A DNA stretch of 52,339 nucleotides. Origin: Candidatus Saccharimonadota bacterium. Its GTDB lineage: Bacteria > Patescibacteriota > Saccharimonadia > Saccharimonadales > Saccharimonadaceae. Positions 8,594-16,611 of this stretch are shown piece after piece. Made by a program: the position numbers and the translations under genes. Under the pieces are notes generated by a model. It had not been told where the DNA came from and made no database searches. It saw nothing but the letters and a program-made list of their open reading frames with translations. The stretch covers positions 1 to 52,339 of the forward strand of contig JAFWIU010000002.1 of NCBI GenBank assembly GCA_017514765.1, given 5' to 3'. Every line of letters begins with the position of its first letter. Position 1 is the first letter of the stretch.

Positions 8594-9130
8594 ATGAGTC
8601 GTATCGGAAAACAACCTATCGAAATTCCGGCAGGAGTGACAATTACGGTCGGCGACAGCGAAATTACTGTTGCGGGCCCGAAGGGTCAACTCATTGTGCC
8701 GGTGCAACCGAAGACTAAGACTACGGTTGAAGGAACTGAGGTTCGTGTCACCCGCGAGGATGACGAACCGAAATCTCGAGCTTGGCATGGTCTCCAGCGT
8801 GCGTTGATTAACAACGCAGTAGTTGGGGTAACCAAGGGTTACGAGAAGAAACTAGAAATTAACGGGGTCGGTTACCGTCTGAGCGGTGGCGGACAAGAGA
8901 TTGAGATGGCCCTTGGGTTTTCTCATCCAGTCAAATATCGCGCACCAGAAGGCGTACAATTGACTACTAATAAGATGGAAATTACGGTATCTGGCATTGA
9001 CAAGCAGAAAGTCGGTCAGGTAGCGGCAGAAATCCGCGCACTCAAAAAGCCTGAACCTTACAAGGGTAAAGGTATTAAATATGTCGACGAAGTAATTATT
9101 CGGAAGGCAGGAAAGGCGGGTAAGAAATAA
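8594..9130 (+). CDS. rplF: 50S ribosomal protein L6
   Basis: 178 residues, full length for L6, a two-domain 23S rRNA-binding protein near the factor-binding site. It opens MSRIGKQPIEIPAGV and carries the C-terminal L6 signature around KGKGIKYVDE with the basic end KKAGKAGKK-like tail. The start follows an AAGGGAAG ribosome site. It heads a four-gene ribosomal block; in most bacteria rpsH would come just before it, but here the giant adhesin gene does. Its stop overlaps the rplR start by one base (TAATG), indicating translational coupling. Confidence 0.97.
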   Translation: MSRIGKQPIEIPAGVTITVGDSEITVAGPKGQLIVPVQPKTKTTVEGTEVRVTREDDEPKSRAWHGLQRALINNAVVGVTKGYEKKLEINGVGYRLSGGGQEIEMALGFSHPVKYRAPEGVQLTTNKMEITVSGIDKQKVGQVAAEIRALKKPEPYKGKGIKYVDEVIIRKAGKAGKK

Positions 9131-9459
9131 TGAAAGCGTTGTATAGAGCAAAGCGAACTCGCGCTAAGATTCATGGAACTAGCGAGCGCCCGCGTTTAAC
9201 TGTGCATTTTTCGAATGCGCATATCACTGCTCAGATTATTGATGATGATAAGAAAACTACGTTAGCTTACGCTACAACAGTTGGTACCAAGATTACTGGT
9301 ACCATGACTGAAAAAGCCGAGAAAATTGGTACGGAAATTGCCAAGAAAGCGAAATCTGCTAAAGTCTCGAAGGTAGTGTTTGATCGTGGTGCTAAATTAT
9401 ATGCAGGTCGGATGAGCGCTCTCGCTGAAGCGGCCCGCAAAGAAGGATTGGAGTTCTAA
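9130..9459 (+). CDS. rplR: 50S ribosomal protein L18
   Basis: 109 residues. L18 binds 5S rRNA and joins it to the large subunit. The core is clear: RAKRTRAKIHGTSERPRL, SNAHITAQIIDD, and the end FDRGAKLYAGRMSALAEAAR with a final GLEF. It is about ten residues shorter than the usual protein because the basic N-terminal tail is reduced. It overlaps rplF by one base and lies 1 bp before rpsE, so it is co-transcribed. Confidence 0.96.
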   Translation: MKALYRAKRTRAKIHGTSERPRLTVHFSNAHITAQIIDDDKKTTLAYATTVGTKITGTMTEKAEKIGTEIAKKAKSAKVSKVVFDRGAKLYAGRMSALAEAARKEGLEF

Positions 9460-9460
9460 G

Positions 9461-10417
9461 ATGGCTGAAGAGAATAATACGAACAAGGCTCCGAGAGTAA
9501 TCAATAAATCTGGTACTCTCAAAATGGACGACAAGGTCGCGGAAAGTAAGCAGATTCGTGATATTTCAGGTAAGAAAATGAATCGTCGCAATCGTCGTGA
9601 TCGTGTACGCGCTGATGCTGGTCCAAAGGAGTATGATGAAATCACAATTGCGGTTGACCGCGTGTCGCGTACAGTGGCTGGTGGTCGTAGAATGCGTTTT
9701 AAAGCATTAGTTGCGATTGGTAACCACAAGAATAAGGTTGGTATTGGTGTTGCAAAGGGTAACGATGTAACGACTGCTGTAAATAAGGCAACTCGTAAGG
9801 CGAAGAAGTCGATGATTACGTTCAATATGGACGGTGAGACGATTTGTCATGAGACTCGCAACAAGATTACTGGCGCAGATGTGTTGATGAAGCCGGCTGC
9901 ACCTGGTACTGGTATTATTGCTGGTGGTACGGTGCGTTCGATTGTGGGTTTGACTGGTGTGAAGAATTTGATTTCGAAATCACTTGGTTCGACCAACAAA
10001 GTCAACATTGCTTATGCAGTGATTGAAGGTTTGAAGGCACAAGTGCCTCGAAAAGATTGGGTGGCTTATGAAGGTAAACCAATGCCAGTAAAGAAGGTAG
10101 TTGAGGCTAAAAAAGCTGAAGTAAAGAAGGCTGTTGAAGCAAAGAAGGCTGAGATAAAGAAGACGGTTGAAGCTAAAAAGTCTGAAGTCGAAGCCAAGAA
10201 ACCCGAGGTGAAGAAGACAGTTGCTGAGAAGAGGACTGAAGTAAAAAAGGCAGTTGCTAAGAAAAAGGCTGAGGTGAAGGAAACTGTTGAAACTAAGAAA
10301 GCCGAAGTAAAGGAAGCTGTTGAAGCGAAGAAGGTCGAAATAAAACAGGCTGTCGAGGCTAAGAAAGCGACCAAACCAGCTACGAAGAAATCCACCGCTA
10401 AGAAGGAGGATAAGTAA
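9461..10417 (+). CDS. rpsE: 30S ribosomal protein S5 with long hendecad-repeat tail
   Basis: 318 residues, about twice the usual 165. S5 takes part in decoding accuracy and 30S assembly. Residues about 58-205 are the S5 core (EYDEITIAVDRVSRTVAGGRR, the GxGVAKGxDV loop, PAAPGTGIIAGGTVRSIVG). Residues 1-57 are a charged extension. Residues about 217-302 form eight near-repeats of an 11-residue unit such as KKAEVKKAVEA (one copy cut to seven residues), predicted helical and amphipathic, followed by a Lys/Ala/Thr end. Such a tail is not part of normal S5 and resembles LEA-type 11-mers or histone-H1-like tails; it may bind RNA or a neighbour. rplO starts at the last base of the stop codon. The gene for L30, normally between S5 and L15, is absent, as expected in CPR bacteria. 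Confidence 0.95.
   Translation: MAEENNTNKAPRVINKSGTLKMDDKVAESKQIRDISGKKMNRRNRRDRVRADAGPKEYDEITIAVDRVSRTVAGGRRMRFKALVAIGNHKNKVGIGVAKGNDVTTAVNKATRKAKKSMITFNMDGETICHETRNKITGADVLMKPAAPGTGIIAGGTVRSIVGLTGVKNLISKSLGSTNKVNIAYAVIEGLKAQVPRKDWVAYEGKPMPVKKVVEAKKAEVKKAVEAKKAEIKKTVEAKKSEVEAKKPEVKKTVAEKRTEVKKAVAKKKAEVKETVETKKAEVKEAVEAKKVEIKQAVEAKKATKPATKKSTAKKEDK
10109..10366 (+). repeat. 33-bp coding repeats of the S5 tail
   Basis: Eight imperfect copies of a 33-bp unit encoding KK-A-E-V/I-KK/KE-A/T-V-E-A/T; the third copy is 21 bp (KKSEVEA). Copies differ at many third positions, so the array is not newly expanded. It also gives rise to long, non-genic frames on the other strand. Confidence 0.8.
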
Positions 10418-10881
10418 TGAAATACAATGATTTAATAGTAGAGAAAAACGTACGTCCGAGTCGTAAAGGTCGTGGTATTGCTGCTGGCCAGGGTAAAACC
10501 GCTGGTCGTGGTACCAAGGGGCAGAAGTCTCGTACTGGCCATCGCAAGATGCCAACTGGCTTTATGGGCGGTCAGCGTGCAATTATGCAAGCAGTGCCGA
10601 AGCTGAAAGGTTTTAAGTCTTTTCACACTAAGGCTGAGGTGGTTTACACGGATCGCTTAAATGAGCTTTCTGGTAAGGTTGACAATGTGAAGTTGGCCGA
10701 GGCGGCGTTGATTTCATCGCCTTACGTGAAGGTGAAGGTAATCACGCGTGGTGAGTTGAAATCGAAGATTGAACTCGAGACGCAGTTTGCTTCAAAGACA
10801 GCGATTGAAGCGATTAAGAAAGCTGGTGGGTCATTTAAGAAGGTTGCAATCTTAAAGAAACCTGAGAAAAAAGCTGAATAA
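10417..10881 (+). CDS. rplO: 50S ribosomal protein L15
   Basis: 154 residues, normal length. L15 is a late-assembly protein that contacts 23S rRNA. The N-terminal Gly/Arg-rich segment (RPSRKGRGIAAGQGKTAGRG) and the MGGQ-containing segment before the globular part are diagnostic. It overlaps the rpsE stop by one base and ends the operon; a strong terminator follows within a few bases. secY, the usual next gene, is 39 kb away at 49716. Confidence 0.96.
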   Translation: MKYNDLIVEKNVRPSRKGRGIAAGQGKTAGRGTKGQKSRTGHRKMPTGFMGGQRAIMQAVPKLKGFKSFHTKAEVVYTDRLNELSGKVDNVKLAEAALISSPYVKVKVITRGELKSKIELETQFASKTAIEAIKKAGGSFKKVAILKKPEKKAE

Positions 10882-10886
10882 TCTGA

Positions 10887-10912
10887 AAATAACCCCTTCG
10901 GGGGTTATTTTT
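10887..10912 (+). terminator. rplO terminator with UUCG tetraloop
   Basis: AAATAACCCC (10887-10896), loop TTCG, GGGGTTATTT (10901-10910), then TT. A C(UUCG)G tetraloop makes this a very stable 10-bp stem. The T-run flows directly into the next promoter. Confidence 0.9.
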
Positions 10913-10922
10913 GTGGTATAAT
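10912..10922 (+). promoter_or_regulatory. Extended -10 promoter of the FKBP gene, fused to the preceding terminator
   Basis: TGTGGTATAAT begins in the last T of the rplO terminator tract; TATAAT is 10917-10922. An in-frame ATG at 10921 overlaps the box, so the gene must start further down at 10954. Confidence 0.7.
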
Positions 10923-10953
10923 GTATCTAATAGTATTAAGTGGAGATTCAGAA

Positions 10954-11682
10954 ATGGAAGAGAAAGAGTTAAAGACTAGCCCGAAACAGAGGTTTTTCAT
11001 TATCCTAATTGCGGTGATTATGCTGGGTTCGATGATTGCAAGCTATGCGGCGATTGTTCTAAACGGTAGTTCGGGGAGCAGTTCGGATGAAGATTCATCG
11101 AAAATTAGCGAAGAGAAGACGGCGGAGTACGAGGAGGCTTATGAAAAGAAAGTGGCAGAGTTTGCCGAGAAGACCAAAGATGACTACAAGAAGTTCGTTG
11201 CATATAAGTCTGAGGTGAAGGCCTACAATGAAACGTCGGCAAATGAGGGGGGGTTGAAAACGAAAGACTTATTGGAAGGTTCTGGTGAAGAAGTGAAGGA
11301 AGACGGGTCGAATTATATGGCATATTATGTGGGATGGTGTGCGGATGAATCGGTATTTGATTCGTCGTTTGATGATAATGATAACCCGACGGGGTTTTCG
11401 AGGGCACTCGATCCGTCAATGGGGTTAATTGAAGGGTGGACTCAAGGAATGAAGGGGGTGAAGATTGGTGGGATACGTAAGATTACAATACCTGGTGAGC
11501 TTGCTTATGGTGATTCGAAGGAAATATGTGGTGGTACCAATAAGCCACTCAAGTTTATCGTGATGGCAGTAGAAAAAACGGATTCTTTGACGAAGCTGTC
11601 AGATGAGCTAGAAGAGGCGTATATGAAGTATCAATATGCGCAATATGGTATAGATTACGAACAGATGCAGGCGGGGGAATAG
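10954..11682 (+). CDS. Membrane-anchored FKBP-type peptidyl-prolyl isomerase
   Basis: 242 residues from ATG 10954, preceded by a TGGAGA ribosome site; a longer frame from 10921 would begin inside the -10 box. A basic N-terminus is followed by one membrane helix (FFIILIAVIMLGSMIASYAA) and a charged coiled segment. The C-terminal half is an FKBP domain: an acidic YYVGWCADESVFDSSF strand and GWTQGMKGVKIGGIRKITIP then ELAYG, matching the classic FKBP GWxxGxxxMxxGxxxxxxIPxxLAYG pattern. It probably helps fold secreted proteins outside the membrane. A tail of about 25 residues follows the domain. It occupies the place after rplO where secY usually lies and has its own promoter. Confidence 0.85.
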   Translation: MEEKELKTSPKQRFFIILIAVIMLGSMIASYAAIVLNGSSGSSSDEDSSKISEEKTAEYEEAYEKKVAEFAEKTKDDYKKFVAYKSEVKAYNETSANEGGLKTKDLLEGSGEEVKEDGSNYMAYYVGWCADESVFDSSFDDNDNPTGFSRALDPSMGLIEGWTQGMKGVKIGGIRKITIPGELAYGDSKEICGGTNKPLKFIVMAVEKTDSLTKLSDELEEAYMKYQYAQYGIDYEQMQAGE

Positions 11683-11720
11683 TAAGTAATTGGTTTTAGA
11701 GGTGGAAAGCACAACCGGCA

Positions 11721-11749
11721 TTGACAAATATTGTGATGTGTGGTATAAT
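11721..11749 (+). promoter_or_regulatory. Consensus promoter with structured leader
   Basis: TTGACA (11721-11726), 17 bp, TATAAT (11744-11749): a perfect sigma-70-type promoter with the TGTGG extension. The transcript leader of about 60 bases includes GGCC-rich pairing (TGGCCAGAGGGCCGGC) and ends with AAGGGGGAAAAG before the ATG at 11815. Confidence 0.85.
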
Positions 11750-11814
11750 TAGGGTGTAAGCGTTGGGGAGTGGCCAGAGGGCCGGCTTAGTAGTCTTAAT
11801 ATAAGGGGGAAAAG

Positions 11815-12270
11815 ATGTATTACTATTCTTTTGCAATCAGTTGTAAGTGGTGGATGCTGTTTGTAGTACTAACAGCGGTGGTGATGGCTGTGTTAGGATG
11901 GCGATCTGCAAGTTTAAAGAAGATCAAAAAGGGCAAGAATAAGGGGAAGTATAGTGTCGTGCCAACGATTAGTTCTAGTACATTCCTGCTTGTGATTACG
12001 ATCTTTACGATAATTTTTGCAATCCTGTTCTTCACGGAGACTATTGTTGTTTTGGTGCAAGTGCTATATGATATGCCCATGAGGAACTCATCGGTGTGGT
12101 CAGTGGTATTAATTGTATCTGTGATTGCGATTGCGGTCATCGTCTATATTTGTCTATTATCTTTTTTTTATACAGTATTTTATGATATAAAGAGCGACTT
12201 ACTGCGTAAAAGAGAAAAGACGATGATTTCAAGAGAAAGGAAAGTGATAAAAAAGGATCCCTGGCTGTGA
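11815..12270 (+). CDS. Three-helix membrane protein of unknown function
   Basis: 151 residues with hydrophobic segments near residues 11-29, 54-83 and 95-123, joined by a lysine-rich loop (SLKKIKKGKNKGKYS), and a basic C-terminal tail (LLRKREKTMISRERK). By the positive-inside rule the loop and tail face the cytoplasm. No family is recognised. It has a perfect consensus promoter, an AAGGGGG ribosome site and its own terminator, so it is a single-gene unit and probably well expressed. The terminator stem starts inside the coding sequence and the stop codon lies in its loop. Confidence 0.7.
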   Translation: MYYYSFAISCKWWMLFVVLTAVVMAVLGWRSASLKKIKKGKNKGKYSVVPTISSSTFLLVITIFTIIFAILFFTETIVVLVQVLYDMPMRNSSVWSVVLIVSVIAIAVIVYICLLSFFYTVFYDIKSDLLRKREKTMISRERKVIKKDPWL

Positions 12271-12284
12271 AGCTGGGGATTTTT
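12257..12284 (+). terminator. Terminator overlapping the end of the coding frame
   Basis: ATCCCTGGCT (12257-12266), GTGA loop, AGCTGGGGAT (12271-12280): a 10-bp stem with two wobbles, then TTTT. The TGA stop codon is the last three bases of the loop. Confidence 0.8.
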
Positions 12285-12341
12285 CTATGATCAAAGTGTG
12301 GCGGGGTTGTGTGAGACCTGGGAGTATGATATATAAATAGC

Positions 12342-13667
12342 ATGGTTCAAAAGACATTTTTCTTTTATGATTTGGAAACGTCTGGTCTGACGCCGCGAGA
12401 GGACAGAATTATGCAGTTTGCCGGGCAACGGACTTCGATGGAGTTAGAGCCGATAGGGGAGCCGGTGAATATTCTGGTGAAGATGACGGATGATGCTTTG
12501 CCGAGTCCGGGAGCAATTAATGTGACGGGGATTACGCCTCAGCAGACTTTGATGGACGGAATGACGGAAGCGGAGTTTTGCCGGTATGTGACGGAAGAGG
12601 TGTTTGTGCCGGAAACGGTGGCAGTGGGATACAACACGGTGCGGTTTGATGATGAGTTTATGCGGGCGGTATTGTGGCGAAACTTTTACGATCCATATGA
12701 GTGGCAGTGGAAGGATGGACGATCGCGCTGGGATATATTGGATGTGGTGAGGTTGACACGGGCTTTGCGCCCGGAGGGGATTGAGTGGCCGTTTCGGGAA
12801 GATGGAGCGCCGACGAATCGTCTAGAGTTAATTACGAAGCTTAATGGGGTGTCACACGAACATGCGCATGATGCGCTGAGTGATGTATATGCGACAATTG
12901 CAGTGGCGAAGTTGATTCGGGATAAACAGCCGAAACTATTTGATTATTTATATAAGATGCGGGACAAAAAGGAAGTGCGGAGGTTGGTGAATCTCGAGAA
13001 TCCGCAGATGTTCGTATATGCTTCGGGGAGATATGCAAATGAGTTTAATAAAACGACGGTTGTGTTTCCAATTGCGCCAGGGCGAAACGGAAATGTGTTA
13101 GTGTACGATTTGCGATATGCTTTAGATGAGCTGAAGGAAAACTGCTATCCGGTCGTGAAGGAATTGTGTTATAACAAATGTCCGGCGGTGGCGCCTTTAT
13201 CGGTGTTGGATCAGAGTGATGGTTGGGAGAAGATCGGACTAACGCATGAAATAGTTGAAGAGAACTTGAAGACATTATTGGAACATCCGGAATTTGTGGA
13301 ACAAATGCGAGAACAGTATGAGAATAGACCGGAATTTCCGCCAGCGGTGGAACCGGAAGCGGCATTATATGACGGGTTCTTGAACGACCGAGATCGAATC
13401 AAAGTCTCGGCGGTGCGGAATGCGGAGTCCTGCAAATTGGCGGATTTTCATCCAGAATTTGATGATGAAAGATTGCCGGAACTGCTATTACATTACAAGG
13501 GTAGGAATTTCCCGGAAATCCTATCGGAATCGGAGACAGAAGCTTATGAGGCGTACCGTAGAGCAAGACTTGAGCGGCAGGCGCCGAAGTTTATGGCAGA
13601 GCTTGAAAAAGTGACGGATGATTTTGTGAAGGAAGAATTATTATTATATATGCAATCTCTGCAATAG
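12342..13667 (+). CDS. sbcB: Exonuclease I (3'-5' single-strand DNA exonuclease)
   Basis: 441 residues, against about 475 in E. coli. Exonuclease I degrades single-stranded DNA from the 3' end in recombination and repair. The DEDDh nuclease fold is clear: FYDLETSGL (first acidic pair), GYNTVRFDDEF, and AHDALSDVYAT near residue 170 (catalytic His and Asp). The SH3-like and C-terminal parts follow, with RYANEFNKTTVVFPIAP typical of the family. The start at 12342 follows TATAAA by four bases, consistent with a leaderless or very short-leader mRNA. It converges with ldh, whose stop codon is two bases away. No other recombination genes are nearby. Confidence 0.92.
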   Translation: MVQKTFFFYDLETSGLTPREDRIMQFAGQRTSMELEPIGEPVNILVKMTDDALPSPGAINVTGITPQQTLMDGMTEAEFCRYVTEEVFVPETVAVGYNTVRFDDEFMRAVLWRNFYDPYEWQWKDGRSRWDILDVVRLTRALRPEGIEWPFREDGAPTNRLELITKLNGVSHEHAHDALSDVYATIAVAKLIRDKQPKLFDYLYKMRDKKEVRRLVNLENPQMFVYASGRYANEFNKTTVVFPIAPGRNGNVLVYDLRYALDELKENCYPVVKELCYNKCPAVAPLSVLDQSDGWEKIGLTHEIVEENLKTLLEHPEFVEQMREQYENRPEFPPAVEPEAALYDGFLNDRDRIKVSAVRNAESCKLADFHPEFDDERLPELLLHYKGRNFPEILSESETEAYEAYRRARLERQAPKFMAELEKVTDDFVKEELLLYMQSLQ

Positions 13668-13668
13668 T

Positions 13669-14583
13669 TTAGAGCTTGACTGAACTAATGGCTTTTTTTA
13701 GGACATTGATGGATTTTTGCAGATCGATACCTTCGCGCTCGGAGAGCTTAAGGTCAAGGCGACGGATGATGCCGGTACGACCGATAATGGTGGGCCAGCC
13801 GAAGGAGGTGTCAGAGAAGTGATCGTAGGATGAGACCGGTAAGACGCGGAGTTCATCGTTGAAGATACAGTTAAGAATATCAACGATGCAGGTGGCGATA
13901 CCGTAATAGGTAGCACCTTTTTTCTCGATGATGTCGTAGGCTTCGTTTTTGACGAAATCGGAGATGTCAGTGCGGATGGTTTTATCGAGAAGCTTGGTGA
14001 TGGGTTGGCCGCCGAGATCAGCTAGTGACCAGAGGGTAAGTTCGGAATTGCCATGTTCGCCGATTTGGTAGGCATGAATGGATTTGGGGTTAACGTTGAG
14101 ATAGCCAGCGATGCGGGTACGGAGGCGGGCGGAGTCTAGTACGGTGCCGGAACCAATGATTTTTTCGGCGGGAAGGCCGGAAAACTTATAGGTGTAGTAG
14201 GTCAATACGTCCATTGGGTTGGTGACTACGAGGAAAATACCACTGAAGCCAGAGGCCATGATTTGTTCAATCATGCCTTGGAGGATATTGGCATTTTTCT
14301 TGAGAAGTTCCATGCGGGTTTCGCCGGGTTTCTGGGCGGCGCCAGCAGTAATAACAACTACGTCGCAATCGTGGGCGTCTTTGTAGGTACCGTTATGGAT
14401 TTTGACGTAACTAGGTGCGACTGCGAGCGCGTCCCGCAAATCCATAGCTTCGCCTTCGGCGTCTTTCGCGATGATATCGGTTAAGATAATTTCATTGATC
14501 GTGGTGCGCTGATTCATGATAGCGTAAGCGATACTCGCGCCCACATTTCCAGTACCGACGATCATGACTTTGTTATTATCCAT
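13669..14583 (-). CDS. ldh: L-lactate dehydrogenase
   Basis: 304 residues. Reduces pyruvate to lactate with NADH, the expected route to recycle NADH in a fermenting, respiration-free CPR cell. Visible features: Rossmann motif GTGNVGASIAY, the loop AGAAQKPGETR, in which the Gln at the specificity position marks lactate rather than malate dehydrogenase, VTNPMDVLTY, and the catalytic IGEHGNSE. On the minus strand TATAAT (plus-strand 14590-14595) lies exactly six bases from the ATG, so the mRNA is probably leaderless. It is divergent from the DUF2207 gene. An allosteric bacterial LDH is possible, but the FBP site was not checked. Confidence 0.93.
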   Translation of the reverse strand: MDNNKVMIVGTGNVGASIAYAIMNQRTTINEIILTDIIAKDAEGEAMDLRDALAVAPSYVKIHNGTYKDAHDCDVVVITAGAAQKPGETRMELLKKNANILQGMIEQIMASGFSGIFLVVTNPMDVLTYYTYKFSGLPAEKIIGSGTVLDSARLRTRIAGYLNVNPKSIHAYQIGEHGNSELTLWSLADLGGQPITKLLDKTIRTDISDFVKNEAYDIIEKKGATYYGIATCIVDILNCIFNDELRVLPVSSYDHFSDTSFGWPTIIGRTGIIRRLDLKLSEREGIDLQKSINVLKKAISSVKL

Positions 14584-14654
14584 ACTATCATTATAGCATA
14601 AACATTATGAATCGGCATTATGAATTTTATAAGTTCTTAGTGTATAATGGAATT

Positions 14655-16529
14655 ATGAAGAGAATAATCGTTTTTTTGATAGTAGTGATAGCAACTTACG
14701 TGACGGTGCCGGCATATGCGGGAGTGAACGATTTTTATTTTAGCGATTTTACGGGAGATTATTATTTGACGAAAGATGTGAGCGGGGTGTCGCATCTTAG
14801 GGTGGTGGAGAGTGTGACGGCGGAGTTTCCGACTTTTAACCAGAACAAGGGGATTTGTCGATATATTCCGTTTACGAATCAGAACGATACCAATATTACT
14901 TTGCCACATTTGGCACGTTCGGATATTAAAGTGACACGAAATGGTGTGGAGGAACCGATTTATAGTATTGAAAAAGAAGTAGGTAAAACTACGAATTATT
15001 ATAGTGTGTGTACTGGTACAGATGATTATGTATTAGGAAGCCAAACTTATACTTTCGAATACGAATTTGAAAAAGTGGTGACGGGGTTTACTGAGAACGG
15101 TAGAACATTCCAGGAGTTGTATTGGGACACTAATGGAAATGGGGCGACGCAGAGATTTGATAAGGTGACGGCGAGGTTGCACTTTGCAGATGAAAGTGAG
15201 TGGACGGGTGAGAGTTGGTGCTATGTCGGAATGTTTAAACAGAGCGGTCAGGATAGATGTACTACAACTAAGCTGGATGATGGAGTGCAATTTGAAGCGG
15301 TAAATTTGAAGGGTGGGGAGAACTTGACTTTTGATGTGGAACTTAGGCCCGGTTCGTTTGTAGTGCCAGAACCGGAGGACAATTATGTTTATGTGTGGTT
15401 AACGGTAGGATTGGGGGTGATCTGTGCGTTATGGATTGGATGGGGATTAAAGAAGTATTTGTCGACCCGGGAAAAAGAGCAGTACTATAAGGGGATTTTT
15501 GTAAAGCCAGAGTATCAGCCGAATAAGGATTATAGTTTGCCAGAGATGGCGGAGCTATATATTGGGAAGAAGAAGGATGCTAAGGTGGCGATGTTACTGG
15601 AGCTAGTGGTGAAACATAAAATTGAGTTTCAGAAAGGCGAAAAGAGAAAATGGAATATTATAGTAAAACAATTGGATGGGGCGGGGGAAGAATACATTGA
15701 CTTGTTATCGATTCTAAATAATGGGACGAGACCGAAGGATGGTGATACGATTAAAGTTGAGACTCATACGGCGAGCAATAGATTGATTACTCTGAAAAGT
15801 TCCATGGAGAGCAAAGTGGTAGGTGATTTGAAACGTGACAAGTTAGTGGAAAACAAATATCATTTCGGTAGTAGTAATGGGAGAGGAATTGGTAATGTGA
15901 TTGCGTTGTCGATTGTAGTGATACCGGTGGCGTTGATGTTGGGGATTTTTGTACTGGGATTTCTTGAGGACGTTCTGAATCTGGATGGTGCTTATGGTGG
16001 GAAGATGGTATTTGAAGAACACTTTTATCTGACGACGTTTCTGATGGTGACAGTGACAACGATAATAACGGTGTGGCTAACGGACAGGGCGCAAAGATAT
16101 GTTGGACATACTATGAAGGGGTTGGAAATGTCGCGATACATGGATGGGTCAAAACTATATATTGAGATGGCTGAGGCGGAGCGGATGAAAATGCTGCAAA
16201 GTGTGGAGGGTGCGGATACTTCGGCGGAAGGTATTGTGAAACTATATGAGAAATTGCTACCATATGCAGCAGTGTTTGGTTTGGAAGAAAGTTGGATGAA
16301 CGAGATGAAGGAATATTGTCAAGTTGAGGAAATTGAGGAGCCGGATTATTTGATGACAGGATTTGCGGTTTCGGAAATTTCGCGTAGTTTAAGGAATGCG
16401 GCTTCGGTGGCGACGGCATCGACGATAATGGCGAGTTCGGGTGGTGGTTCGTCGTCTGGATTCTCTGGCGGCGGAGGGGGTGGATTCTCTGGCGGTGGTG
16501 GCGGTGGAGGGGGATTTGGTGGAAGATAA
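14655..16529 (+). CDS. DUF2207 membrane protein with glycine-rich end
   Basis: 624 residues from ATG 14655; an upstream in-frame ATG at 14607 would precede the promoter. TATAAT at 14643-14648 is six bases before the start, so translation is probably leaderless. There is a signal peptide (IIVFLIVVIATYVTVPAYAG), then an extracytoplasmic DUF2207-type domain opening with FYFSDFTGDYYLTKD and VESVTAEFP, a membrane helix near residues 248-265, a long cytoplasmic part, two further helices near 415-437 and 457-475, and an end rich in GGGG and FSGGGG. This domain order and Gly-rich tail are usual for the DUF2207 family, whose function is unknown. Ribosome pairing is not needed if the message is leaderless. 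Confidence 0.82.
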   Translation: MKRIIVFLIVVIATYVTVPAYAGVNDFYFSDFTGDYYLTKDVSGVSHLRVVESVTAEFPTFNQNKGICRYIPFTNQNDTNITLPHLARSDIKVTRNGVEEPIYSIEKEVGKTTNYYSVCTGTDDYVLGSQTYTFEYEFEKVVTGFTENGRTFQELYWDTNGNGATQRFDKVTARLHFADESEWTGESWCYVGMFKQSGQDRCTTTKLDDGVQFEAVNLKGGENLTFDVELRPGSFVVPEPEDNYVYVWLTVGLGVICALWIGWGLKKYLSTREKEQYYKGIFVKPEYQPNKDYSLPEMAELYIGKKKDAKVAMLLELVVKHKIEFQKGEKRKWNIIVKQLDGAGEEYIDLLSILNNGTRPKDGDTIKVETHTASNRLITLKSSMESKVVGDLKRDKLVENKYHFGSSNGRGIGNVIALSIVVIPVALMLGIFVLGFLEDVLNLDGAYGGKMVFEEHFYLTTFLMVTVTTIITVWLTDRAQRYVGHTMKGLEMSRYMDGSKLYIEMAEAERMKMLQSVEGADTSAEGIVKLYEKLLPYAAVFGLEESWMNEMKEYCQVEEIEEPDYLMTGFAVSEISRSLRNAASVATASTIMASSGGGSSSGFSGGGGGGFSGGGGGGGGFGGR

Positions 16530-16611
16530 AAAGTCTTACCGGTTTTTAAAAAATGTGATATTATGTATACATAAGTATTTATAAAATATTAATTTTGAAG
16601 GAAATGACAAA

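Noticed and set aside
9980-10555. Long minus-strand frames across the S5 tail
   Set aside because: They are produced by the repetitive Lys/Ala/Glu codons of rpsE and span three ribosomal genes; no ribosome site or family.
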